This document shows, piece after piece, positions 9,385 through 21,900 of a DNA stretch of 64,000 bases (its first letter is position 1; each line of letters opens with the position of its first letter). The notes under the pieces are model-generated. The model searched no databases. It was not told the DNA's origin and saw only the letters and a program-made list of their open reading frames with translations. The position numbers were made by a program, and so were the translations under genes. The stretch is from Lutibacter sp. A64 (GTDB taxonomy: Bacteria > Bacteroidota > Bacteroidia > Flavobacteriales > Flavobacteriaceae), in the NCBI RefSeq assembly GCF_022429565.1, contig NZ_CP092487.1:3366001-3430000 (forward strand). The letters are read 5' to 3'.

Positions 9385-9680
9385 TTTTATTCTCTACTTT
9401 CAGCTTTTAATTAATGTCTCTTTATTAAGTAAGTTTAAGCAACCTTCTGTGTTTTAATTTTTATTCTAAAGCCTTATATTCAATTCATAATATTTTATAC
9501 TAGTATTAGTATATATCTTTTCTGTTATTCATTAAAATTTCAACAAGTGTAATAGTTGTTTTTCCGTTAATAAATACTCAATTTTTAAAAATTTATAGAA
9601 GTACGTGTGTTAAATCGTAAGTATAAGTTAATCAATAGTTTGTATTCTGTCTATTTAGCGGAAAACGGATATTATAACCA

Positions 9681-9711
9681 TTTGTAACAAGAAACTCTTA
9701 ACGTAATTTTG
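9681..9711 (+). promoter_or_regulatory. Strong promoter upstream of the giant surface-protein gene
   Basis: TTTG at 9681-9684, 19 nt, then TAATTTTG at 9704-9711 is a full match to the Bacteroidetes promoter pattern. Transcription would start near 9718, about 275 nt before the start codon of the 15.6-kb gene. Confidence 0.78.
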
Positions 9712-9717
9712 CCCGAT

Positions 9718-9812
9718 AATATTTTTTAAAATAATTATAATGTTTACTTATAATAACCCCTAAAAAGTTAAACTACCAATTTTTGATTAGTTTAAATTTT
9801 AGGGTTTTTTAT
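9718..9812 (+). ncRNA. Candidate leader RNA or small RNA with a 7-codon ORF
   Basis: The span from the predicted transcription start to the T-run of the hairpin is about 95 nt. Inside lies ATG TTT ACT TAT AAT AAC CCC TAA (9740-9763), whose last codons fall within the left arm of the hairpin. This is the layout expected of an attenuator or leader peptide, or simply of an independent small RNA. In such AT-rich DNA a short ORF can arise by chance, so the leader-peptide part is weak. Confidence 0.4.
9757..9812 (+). terminator. Early terminator/attenuator hairpin in the leader
   Basis: CCCTAAAAAGTTAAACTA (9758-9775) pairs with TAGTTTAAATTTTAGGG (9788-9804) with one bulge. Six T follow. It lies between the promoter and the giant gene on the same strand, so it would stop most transcripts before the gene unless read through. 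Confidence 0.7.
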
Positions 9813-9992
9813 TGTGATTTTTTAAAATTTCTTGTGTTTATAAAGTATAGATATGTTTCTCATATTCAGAAAAAAAATAAAAGAATTTGAAGTACGTATA
9901 CCTATAAATACAACTAATAAGTAATAAAAAATATAGATACTGCAATTTAGGTTGCGTTCTAAATTATAACAATGAATTAAAGAATAAATTTT

Positions 9993-12900
9993 ATGAAAAA
10001 ATTTTACGTATTACTTTATTTTACATTTTTAATAGCAATTACTTCTTCACAAACAGCCTACGCGCAGTGTACTGGTTGTGATGGTACTAATAATAGTACT
10101 AGCCCGATTTTTGCAGCAAATGAAACTAGGTGTTTTACTACAGGTACTACATCAATTTCTTCAGATATTACATTTGGTGATGGTGGTTCTATATGTGTCG
10201 CTTCAGATGCTGTATTAAATTTAGGGGCTAATAATTATTCTACATCTGGTTCAGGTACTTTTACAATATACGTAGAAGGTACATTAAATGTTCAGCAAAA
10301 CACAACTTGGGCAGGTGATATGGATATTACCATTGCTCCTGGAGGTTTAATGACAACCAAAACATTAACCTTAAATGGTGATGTTATGAATATTACCAAT
10401 AATGGAACTTTTAAACCAGAGACATTGCAGTTTTCTAACTCCAATGCCGTAATTACTATTGAGAATAACTCAAATATGACTGTTAGTAATAACCTTAATA
10501 TTAGTAGTGGTAAAGCTCAATTTATAAATTCTGGAAATCTTACGGTGTCTGGTAATTATAACTCCAACAGTATTTCCTCATATATTAACTGTGGGATATA
10601 TTCTGGTAAATTTAATTTAAATGGTGGAGGTCAAGTAATTAATACAGGAACCTTTAATACTGGTCAAATTGATTATGGAGGTGATACTTCTAAAGTTAGT
10701 AATTACGGTACTTTTAATATTACAGGAAATGTTAATTTAGGTAATGGAGGTACATTTTATAATCAAGGAGTGGTTATAACATCTGGTAGTGGAGTATTTT
10801 CATCTACAGGTAATTTTGTAGGGCCTTCAGACTCCAGTCTACAAGGGTATTTTGAATTTGAAAGTCTATCTTCTGTTAACGAAGGTAATATTGGGCCAAA
10901 CTTAAATTTTACAAGTACGTCTTTAGGTTCAGGTACTGACGAGATTGGTGATCTGTTTCAAAATTACGGTAATCTTAATGTAGATTCAAGCGTTGTCTTT
11001 GGAGGTGTAGCGCCAACCATAGAACCAACCAATTGTCCAACGGCAGATGGTGGTGTTATCTATTCTGGTACTGTTTATAACGATACAAATGATAATGGTA
11101 CCGTAGACGGAACAGGTATTGGTTCTCCAGGAAGTACTCAATTATATGTAAATGTTGTAGATTCAACAGGTAATGTAGTAGCTACAGCTGCTGTAGCAAG
11201 TGATGGTACTTATACTGTAACTTTAGACGATGCTTTAGTAGATTATACATTTGAATTAAGTACAAGCCAAGGAACGGAAGATAGTCCTGCGCCAACTAAT
11301 GAATTACCATCAAATTGGGAATATACAAATGAAGGCGGAGTTGTTGATGGAAGTTTAAATGTGCCTAGTTTAACGGCTGGTTCTATAGATTTTGGTATTA
11401 AAGAAACTGTAGACCCTTGTACTGATCCGGCAGGAATAGACACTGATGGAGATGGAATAAATGATATTTGTGATTTAGATGATGATAATGATGGTATACC
11501 AGATATATTAGAGGATTCTTGTGATGATTCGTCTAAAGTAGATTATAATGTGGTGTATTCTGAAGATTTTGGAACAGGTGCAGGAAGATTTGAAGATTCA
11601 GCTGTTTTAAATCATACTTTTAAAAGTTCTGGACCCATTGGTGATGGGTCTTATGCTGTTGTAACATCTAATACAGAAGGATTGTCACAATACAATAGAA
11701 CAGATAAAAATGGAAATGTTGATGCAAACATAGATGATGTCGATGGTCCTGCGGATGGTTCAACCGATGGAAGGTACTTAGCTATTAATATGAACGGTAA
11801 TGGAAATTCATCGTATACAGGACCATCTACTTTTGAGTTCTATAGAAAGGAAGGTTTAACAACAGAGGCAGGACTTAATTACAGGTTTAGAGTAGATTTA
11901 GCAGGCTTGTGTAACGGTTGTGACGATATTCCTAAATTTACTTTACAAATTCAAGATTCAAACGGAACCGTTTTAGCATCTGCTACTTCAGAGGATATTG
12001 GTGTCGTTAACGATGACCTTTGGAGACGTACCACTCTTGATTTTAAGGCAACTACAGCTAGTGTTGATATAGTGCTTATAAATTCCCAACCAAATGGTGG
12101 TGCTGGAAATGATGTGGGTGTTGATAATATTGTTTTAGCTTCAATAGTTTGTGATACTGATCGTGATGGTATTCCGGATCATTTAGATTTAGATAGTGAT
12201 AATGATGGATGTCCAGATGCAATTGAGGCTGATGGAAGTATAACAAATGATGATTTAAATTCAAATGGAAGTATTAATGGTACTGTTGATGCAAATGGAG
12301 TGCCAACAGCTGTAAGTGGAGGTCAAGATACTACTACAGCAGTGCTTACAAGTGATGTAATCAACTCAATAGTAATAGCACCAAGTACACCAGAAGTTTG
12401 TGTAGATTCAAACATTACTTTAGAAGCTACAATTGAAGGGAAAAGAGTTACAGATTTTGGAGCCTCAGGTTTAGAGGATGATGATACAACTATTGATATA
12501 CCAGAAGCAGATTATACGTACCAATGGTATTTAGGAACTACAGAGTTAACAGATACAGCACCATATAGTGGAACAAGTACAGCAAGTTTAACCATAACAG
12601 AAACTCCGGAAGGCTTCGATGAAAATGAATATAGAGTAGAAGTTACAACAAGCAATAATAGTTGTGGTGCTGAAGAAAGTATTACCTTATCTGTTAATGA
12701 CTTACCAACAGCAGCAACTATAAGTGCAAGTAGTTCAGTATGTTCAGGAGAAGATGCTGTGTTTACTATAGAAGGAGCAGCAGGAGATATAGTTACATAT
12801 ACTGGAGCAAAAGGTTTACCATCAAGTCCAGTAACTATAGGAGAAGATGGTACTGTACAAGTAACAGTCTCTGAAATAACTGCAGATACCACCTTAAATT

Positions 12901-15900
12901 TAACCAATGTAAATAATGGTACTTGTTATTTAGCATTAACAGATGTAAGTGCTACGGTAACAGTAAATACATTACCAATTGCAAATGCAGGAGAGGATGC
13001 TACTTTAGACTGTACAACAACAAGTGTAATGTTAGGAACTGCATCACAAGCAGGTTATAGCTACGAATGGTCACCAGCTACAGGATTAGATGATACAGCA
13101 GCTGCACAACCAGAAGCAACACCAAGCGAAACAACAACTTATACTTTAGTGGTTACGAATACAACAACAGGTTGTGTAAGTACTTCAGATTCTGTGACTA
13201 TAACTGTAGAATGTTCACAGATTTCATTAGAGAAAGACGGTGTTTATGAAGATACTGATGGAGATTCTATGGTAAGTGTAGGAGATATAATAAAATATAC
13301 ATTTAGTGTAGAAAACACAGGAAATGTAACGGTGTCAGCTTTAACTATAGATGATACTACAATAGGAATTACAGGATTAGCAGTAACACCAAGTACATTA
13401 GCAGCTGGTGAAACAGGAACAGCAAGTTTAGATTATGCGATTACCGCAGCCGATATTGCAGCAGGATCCGTATCAAATACAGCGACAGCAAAAGGAACAG
13501 ATCCAGATGGAGATCCCGTAACGGATGATTCAGAAGATCCAACACCATTAGATCCAAATGACCCAGCTTACGATTCATCTTGTCCAGATTGTACAGTAAC
13601 ACCATTAGAACAAACACCAATGATTTCATTAGAGAAAGACGGTGTTTATGAAGATACTGATGGAGATTCTATGGTAAGTGTAGGAGATATAATAAAATAT
13701 ACATTTAGTGTAGAAAACACAGGAAATGTAACGGTGTCAGCTTTAACTATAGATGATACTACAATAGGAATTACAGGATTAGCAGTAACACCAAGTACAT
13801 TAGCAGCTGGTGAAACAGGAACAGCAAGTTTAGATTATGCGATTACCGCAGCCGATATTGCAGCAGGATCCGTATCAAATACAGCGACAGCAAAAGGAAC
13901 AGATCCAGATGGAGATCCCGTAACGGATGATTCAGAAGATCCAACACCATTAGATCCAAATGACCCAGCTTACGATTCATCTTGTCCAGATTGTACAGTA
14001 ACACCATTAGAACAAACACCAATGATTTCATTAGAGAAAGACGGTGTTTATGAAGATACTGATGGAGATTCTATGGTAAGTGTAGGAGATATAATAAAAT
14101 ATACATTTAGTGTAGAAAACACAGGAAATGTAACGGTGTCAGCTTTAACTATAGATGATACTACAATAGGAATTACAGGATTAGCAGTAACACCAAGTAC
14201 ATTAGCAGCTGGTGAAACAGGAACAGCAAGTTTAGATTATGCGATTACCGCAGCCGATATTGCAGCAGGATCCGTATCAAATACAGCGACAGCAAAAGGA
14301 ACAGATCCAGATGGAGATCCCGTAACGGATGATTCAGAAGATCCAACACCATTAGATCCAAATGACCCAGCTTACGATTCATCTTGTCCAGATTGTACAG
14401 TAACACCATTAGAACAAACACCAATGATTTCATTAGAGAAAGACGGTGTTTATGAAGATACTGATGGAGATTCTATGGTAAGTGTAGGAGATATAATAAA
14501 ATATACATTTAGTGTAGAAAACACAGGAAATGTAACGGTGTCAGCTTTAACTATAGATGATACTACAATAGGAATTACAGGATTAGCAGTAACACCAAGT
14601 ACATTAGCAGCTGGTGAAACAGGAACAGCAAGTTTAGATTATGCGATTACCGCAGCCGATATTGCAGCAGGATCCGTATCAAATACAGCGACAGCAAAAG
14701 GAACAGATCCAGATGGAGATCCCGTAACGGATGATTCAGAAGATCCAACACCATTAGATCCAAATGACCCAGCTTACGATTCATCTTGTCCAGATTGTAC
14801 AGTAACACCATTAGAACAAACACCAATGATTTCATTAGAGAAAGACGGTGTTTATGAAGATACTGATGGAGATTCTATGGTAAGTGTAGGAGATATAATA
14901 AAATATACATTTAGTGTAGAAAACACAGGAAATGTAACGGTGTCAGCTTTAACTATAGATGATACTACAATAGGAATTACAGGATTAGCAGTAACACCAA
15001 GTACATTAGCAGCTGGTGAAACAGGAACAGCAAGTTTAGATTATGCGATTACCGCAGCCGATATTGCAGCAGGATCCGTATCAAATACAGCGACAGCAAA
15101 AGGAACAGATCCAGATGGAGATCCCGTAACGGATGATTCAGAAGATCCAACACCATTAGATCCAAATGACCCAGCTTACGATTCATCTTGTCCAGATTGT
15201 ACAGTAACACCATTAGAACAAACACCAATGATTTCATTAGAGAAAGACGGTGTTTATGAAGATACTGATGGAGATTCTATGGTAAGTGTAGGAGATATAA
15301 TAAAATATACATTTAGTGTAGAAAACACAGGAAATGTAACGGTGTCAGCTTTAACTATAGATGATACTACAATAGGAATTACAGGATTAGCAGTAACACC
15401 AAGTACATTAGCAGCTGGTGAAACAGGAACAGCAAGTTTAGATTATGCGATTACCGCAGCCGATATTGCAGCAGGATCCGTATCAAATACAGCGACAGCA
15501 AAAGGAACAGATCCAGATGGAGATCCCGTAACGGATGATTCAGAAGATCCAACACCATTAGATCCAAATGACCCAGCTTACGATTCATCTTGTCCAGATT
15601 GTACAGTAACACCATTAGAACAAACACCAATGATTTCATTAGAGAAAGACGGTGTTTATGAAGATACTGATGGAGATTCTATGGTAAGTGTAGGAGATAT
15701 AATAAAATATACATTTAGTGTAGAAAACACAGGAAATGTAACGGTGTCAGCTTTAACTATAGATGATACTACAATAGGAATTACAGGATTAGCAGTAACA
15801 CCAAGTACATTAGCAGCTGGTGAAACAGGAACAGCAAGTTTAGATTATGCGATTACCGCAGCCGATATTGCAGCAGGATCCGTATCAAATACAGCGACAG

Positions 15901-18900
15901 CAAAAGGAACAGATCCAGATGGAGATCCCGTAACGGATGATTCAGAAGATCCAACACCATTAGATCCAAATGACCCAGCTTACGATTCATCTTGTCCAGA
16001 TTGTACAGTAACACCATTAGAACAAACACCAATGATTTCATTAGAGAAAGACGGTGTTTATGAAGATACTGATGGAGATTCTATGGTAAGTGTAGGAGAT
16101 ATAATAAAATATACATTTAGTGTAGAAAACACAGGAAATGTAACGGTGTCAGCTTTAACTATAGATGATACTACAATAGGAATTACAGGATTAGCAGTAA
16201 CACCAAGTACATTAGCAGCTGGTGAAACAGGAACAGCAAGTTTAGATTATGCGATTACCGCAGCCGATATTGCAGCAGGATCCGTATCAAATACAGCGAC
16301 AGCAAAAGGAACAGATCCAGATGGAGATCCCGTAACGGATGATTCAGAAGATCCAACACCATTAGATCCAAATGACCCAGCTTACGATTCATCTTGTCCA
16401 GATTGTACAGTAACACCATTAGAACAAACACCAATGATTTCATTAGAGAAAGACGGTGTTTATGAAGATACTGATGGAGATTCTATGGTAAGTGTAGGAG
16501 ATATAATAAAATATACATTTAGTGTAGAAAACACAGGAAATGTAACGGTGTCAGCTTTAACTATAGATGATACTACAATAGGAATTACAGGATTAGCAGT
16601 AACACCAAGTACATTAGCAGCTGGTGAAACAGGAACAGCAAGTTTAGATTATGCGATTACCGCAGCCGATATTGCAGCAGGATCCGTATCAAATACAGCG
16701 ACAGCAAAAGGAACAGATCCAGATGGAGATCCCGTAACGGATGATTCAGAAGATCCAACACCATTAGATCCAAATGACCCAGCTTACGATTCATCTTGTC
16801 CAGATTGTACAGTAACACCATTAGAACAAACACCAATGATTTCATTAGAGAAAGACGGTGTTTATGAAGATACTGATGGAGATTCTATGGTAAGTGTAGG
16901 AGATATAATAAAATATACATTTAGTGTAGAAAACACAGGAAATGTAACGGTGTCAGCTTTAACTATAGATGATACTACAATAGGAATTACAGGATTAGCA
17001 GTAACACCAAGTACATTAGCAGCTGGTGAAACAGGAACAGCAAGTTTAGATTATGCGATTACCGCAGCCGATATTGCAGCAGGATCCGTATCAAATACAG
17101 CGACAGCAAAAGGAACAGATCCAGATGGAGATCCCGTAACGGATGATTCAGAAGATCCAACACCATTAGATCCAAATGACCCAGCTTACGATTCATCTTG
17201 TCCAGATTGTACAGTAACACCATTAGAACAAACACCAATGATTTCATTAGAGAAAGACGGTGTTTATGAAGATACTGATGGAGATTCTATGGTAAGTGTA
17301 GGAGATATAATAAAATATACATTTAGTGTAGAAAACACAGGAAATGTAACGGTGTCAGCTTTAACTATAGATGATACTACAATAGGAATTACAGGATTAG
17401 CAGTAACACCAAGTACATTAGCAGCTGGTGAAACAGGAACAGCAAGTTTAGATTATGCGATTACCGCAGCCGATATTGCAGCAGGATCCGTATCAAATAC
17501 AGCGACAGCAAAAGGAACAGATCCAGATGGAGATCCCGTAACGGATGATTCAGAAGATCCAACACCATTAGATCCAAATGACCCAGCTTACGATTCATCT
17601 TGTCCAGATTGTACAGTAACACCATTAGAACAAACACCAATGATTTCATTAGAGAAAGACGGTGTTTATGAAGATACTGATGGAGATTCTATGGTAAGTG
17701 TAGGAGATATAATAAAATATACATTTAGTGTAGAAAACACAGGAAATGTAACGGTGTCAGCTTTAACTATAGATGATACTACAATAGGAATTACAGGATT
17801 AGCAGTAACACCAAGTACATTAGCAGCTGGTGAAACAGGAACAGCAAGTTTAGATTATGCGATTACCGCAGCCGATATTGCAGCAGGATCCGTATCAAAT
17901 ACAGCGACAGCAAAAGGAACAGATCCAGATGGAGATCCCGTAACGGATGATTCAGAAGATCCAACACCATTAGATCCAAATGACCCAGCTTACGATTCAT
18001 CTTGTCCAGATTGTACAGTAACACCATTAGAACAAACACCAATGATTTCATTAGAGAAAGACGGTGTTTATGAAGATACTGATGGAGATTCTATGGTAAG
18101 TGTAGGAGATATAATAAAATATACATTTAGTGTAGAAAACACAGGAAATGTAACGGTGTCAGCTTTAACTATAGATGATACTACAATAGGAATTACAGGA
18201 TTAGCAGTAACACCAAGTACATTAGCAGCTGGTGAAACAGGAACAGCAAGTTTAGATTATGCGATTACCGCAGCCGATATTGCAGCAGGATCCGTATCAA
18301 ATACAGCGACAGCAAAAGGAACAGATCCAGATGGAGATCCCGTAACGGATGATTCAGAAGATCCAACACCATTAGATCCAAATGACCCAGCTTACGATTC
18401 ATCTTGTCCAGATTGTACAGTAACACCATTAGAACAAACACCAATGATTTCATTAGAGAAAGACGGTGTTTATGAAGATACTGATGGAGATTCTATGGTA
18501 AGTGTAGGAGATATAATAAAATATACATTTAGTGTAGAAAACACAGGAAATGTAACGGTGTCAGCTTTAACTATAGATGATACTACAATAGGAATTACAG
18601 GATTAGCAGTAACACCAAGTACATTAGCAGCTGGTGAAACAGGAACAGCAAGTTTAGATTATGCGATTACCGCAGCCGATATTGCAGCAGGATCCGTATC
18701 AAATACAGCGACAGCAAAAGGAACAGATCCAGATGGAGATCCCGTAACGGATGATTCAGAAGATCCAACACCATTAGATCCAAATGACCCAGCTTACGAT
18801 TCATCTTGTCCAGATTGTACAGTAACACCATTAGAACAAACACCAATGATTTCATTAGAGAAAGACGGTGTTTATGAAGATACTGATGGAGATTCTATGG

Positions 18901-21900
18901 TAAGTGTAGGAGATATAATAAAATATACATTTAGTGTAGAAAACACAGGAAATGTAACGGTGTCAGCTTTAACTATAGATGATACTACAATAGGAATTAC
19001 AGGATTAGCAGTAACACCAAGTACATTAGCAGCTGGTGAAACAGGAACAGCAAGTTTAGATTACGCGATTACAGCAGCCGATATTGCAGCAGGATCCGTA
19101 TCAAATACAGCGACAGCAAAAGGAACAGATCCAGATGGAGATCCCGTAACGGATGATTCAGAAGATCCAACACCATTAGATCCAAATGACCCAGCTTACG
19201 ATTCATCTTGTCCAGATTGTACAGTAACACCATTAGAACAAACACCAATGATTTCATTAGAGAAAGACGGTGTTTATGTAGATACTAATAATGATGGAAT
19301 AACAAATGTAGGCGATGAAGTACATTATGTATTTACAGTAGTTAACACAGGAAATGTAACGGTTACAGGAATAACAGTAACAGATGACAATGCAACCGTA
19401 ACAGGAGGATCAATAGATTTAGTACCAGGCGCAACAGACAGTACTACTTTTACAGCTGTACATACCTTAACACAAACTGATATAAATACAGGTTATGTAT
19501 ATAATATAGCTACGGCAACAGGAAAAGATCCAAGTGGCGATCCAGTAACGGATGAATCAGAAGATCCAACACCAGCAGATCCAAGTGATCCAGGTTATGA
19601 TGCTGGTTGTCCTAACTGTACGGTAGTAGAGATACCTAATACTACTAATGCAATTAATGACATTAACAATACGTTTGTAGATGTTCCAGTAGATGGAAAT
19701 GTGTTAACAAATGACTTTGATTTAGAAGGTAATGCACAAGAGGTAACATTAAATACAGAACCTACAAGTGGAAGAGTTGTTGTAAGCACGGACGGAAGTT
19801 ATACATACACCCCAGATCCAGGATTTATAGGAACAGATACCTTTAGCTATACAATATGTGATGATGGAATACCAGAGGCGTGTGATTCAGCAACTGTAAC
19901 AGTAGAAGTATTAGAAGATCCGTATGCTGATATTAATGAAGTTGTAGCAAATAATGATACCGCAACAACAGAAGAAGATCAACCAGTAGAAGGAAATTTA
20001 CTATCAAATGATTTTGATCCAGAAGGAGATGAGCTTATAGTAAATGAAACACCAGTAACAGGTCCAACCAATGGTTCAGTAACAATAGATCCAAACGGAA
20101 CGTTTGTTTACACACCAAATCCAGGATTCGAAGGAGAAGATACATTTGTATATGAAGTATGTGATGATGGAACACCATCTGTATGTGATGAAGCAACAGT
20201 AACTATTATAGTAAATCCAGATAATGGTGTAAATGACACGTATGCAAATGATGATGCTTATAATGGAAATCCAAACAAGGATATCACAGGAAGTTTATTA
20301 GATAATGATACTGATCCAGAAGGATATGTTTTAGAAGTTGTAACATTAATTTCAGGAGTTGACCCTTCAGAAGGAGCCTTAACATTGAGATCAGATGGTA
20401 CTTTTACTTTTATACCAGCAAGAGGCTTTAAAGGAGCAACAAGTTTTGTATATGAAGTTTGCGATGGAGATACACCACAAGCCTGTGATAAAGCAACAGT
20501 TTATTTGACAGTAAATCCAATCAATAATACATACGCTATCAACGATATCAACAATACATTTGTAGATACATCGGTAGCAGGAAATGTATTAACAAATGAT
20601 TTTGATCCAGAAGGAGATTCAGTAAGTGTAAACCCTTATGATGGAGTAACAACAGAAGGCGGAACAGTTATAATGAACACAGATGGAAGTTACATTTATA
20701 CACCAGGATTAGGATTTATAGGAGAAGATACCTTTAGTTATACAATTTGTGATGATGGAATTCCAGAGGCGTGCGATACAGCCACGGTAACAATTACTGT
20801 AATCGACACGATTTTAGGATTAGAAAACAATCCACCGGTAGCGAATGATGATACAGCAATAACCGAGGTTGGTGTAGAAGTTGAAATACATGTTATATCA
20901 AATGATTTTGATCCAGATAGTGAGGATACTATTACGGTAACACCAGGAAGCGTAACAACTCCAGTAAATGGAAGTGTAATAGACAATGGAGATGGAACGT
21001 TTACTTATACACCAAATGCGGATTTTGAAGGAAAAGATTCTTTTACATATCAGATATGTGATGATGGAACACCATCATTATGTGACACCGCTACGGTAAC
21101 GGTAACAGTTTTACCTGACGATGGTGGCGATAATGATACATATGCAAATGATGATACTTATAATGGAGATCCAGAAACAATTATTTCAGGAAATGTAGTA
21201 GATAATGATACTGATCCAGAAGGCGATGAGCAAACGGTAACTACTGTACCAGTAGTTGATGTTTCAAATGGAACATTAGTGTTAAATGGTGATGGAACTT
21301 TTGAGTACACACCAGATGAAGATTTTGTAGGCACAGACAGTTTTGTATATGAAGTTTGTGATACAGGGTCTCCACAGGTTTGTGATCAGGCAACAGTTTA
21401 TTTAACTGTGAATATTCCAAACTCTTATGCAGAATTAGCGATAGAAAAAGAAATTAGTGTACCAGCAAATGGAGTAAACCATATAGTTGGAGAAGAGATA
21501 ACGTTTACTATAACATTAGTAAATAATGGACCAGGAAATGCTACAGGAATAGATGTAGTAGATCAACTACCTAGTGGCTATAGTTTATCAACAGTTACTG
21601 CGCCAGTTGCAAGTATAGGTACAACGTATGATTCAGATTCAGGCTTATGGGCTGTAGGAGATTTAACAGTTTATGATAATACAGATGCTGCAAGTATAGC
21701 AGCTACAACAGCAACATTAACAGTTACAGCAATTATAAATGAATCAGGAAATTATACAAATATTGCAGAAGTAACAGATGCAGATCAAAAAGATCCAAAT
21801 GGAGTTGTTCATGGGAACAATACTCCAGGAGAGATTGATCAAGATGAAGTGACTATAGTTCCAACTGCTATTACAGATTTAGTTACAACAAAAGTTGTAG

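Larger units (their letters stand above)
9385..9992 (+). other. 608-bp intergenic region before the giant surface-protein gene
   Basis: No protein gene of ordinary size is seen here. The right half contains a near-consensus promoter (9681-9711), a 7-codon ORF (9740-9763) and a terminator-like hairpin (9757-9812), annotated separately. The left half (9385-9670) is AT-rich with no feature I can support. From the hairpin to the start codon there are a further 180 nt without a second clear promoter. Confidence 0.7.

Noticed and set aside
9840..9992. A second promoter close to the giant gene (TATGTTTC near 9851)
   Set aside because: The last base does not match the -7 box and no properly spaced TTTG was found.
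13221..19250. Reading the regular array as a CRISPR or non-coding satellite
   Set aside because: The period is 134 codons in an uninterrupted frame with no spacers, so it is a protein repeat.
13441..19257. Fifteen minus-strand ORFs of 62 codons, one per repeat unit
   Set aside because: They are shadows of the 402-bp repeats in another frame, with Leu-rich nonsense composition and no start signals.
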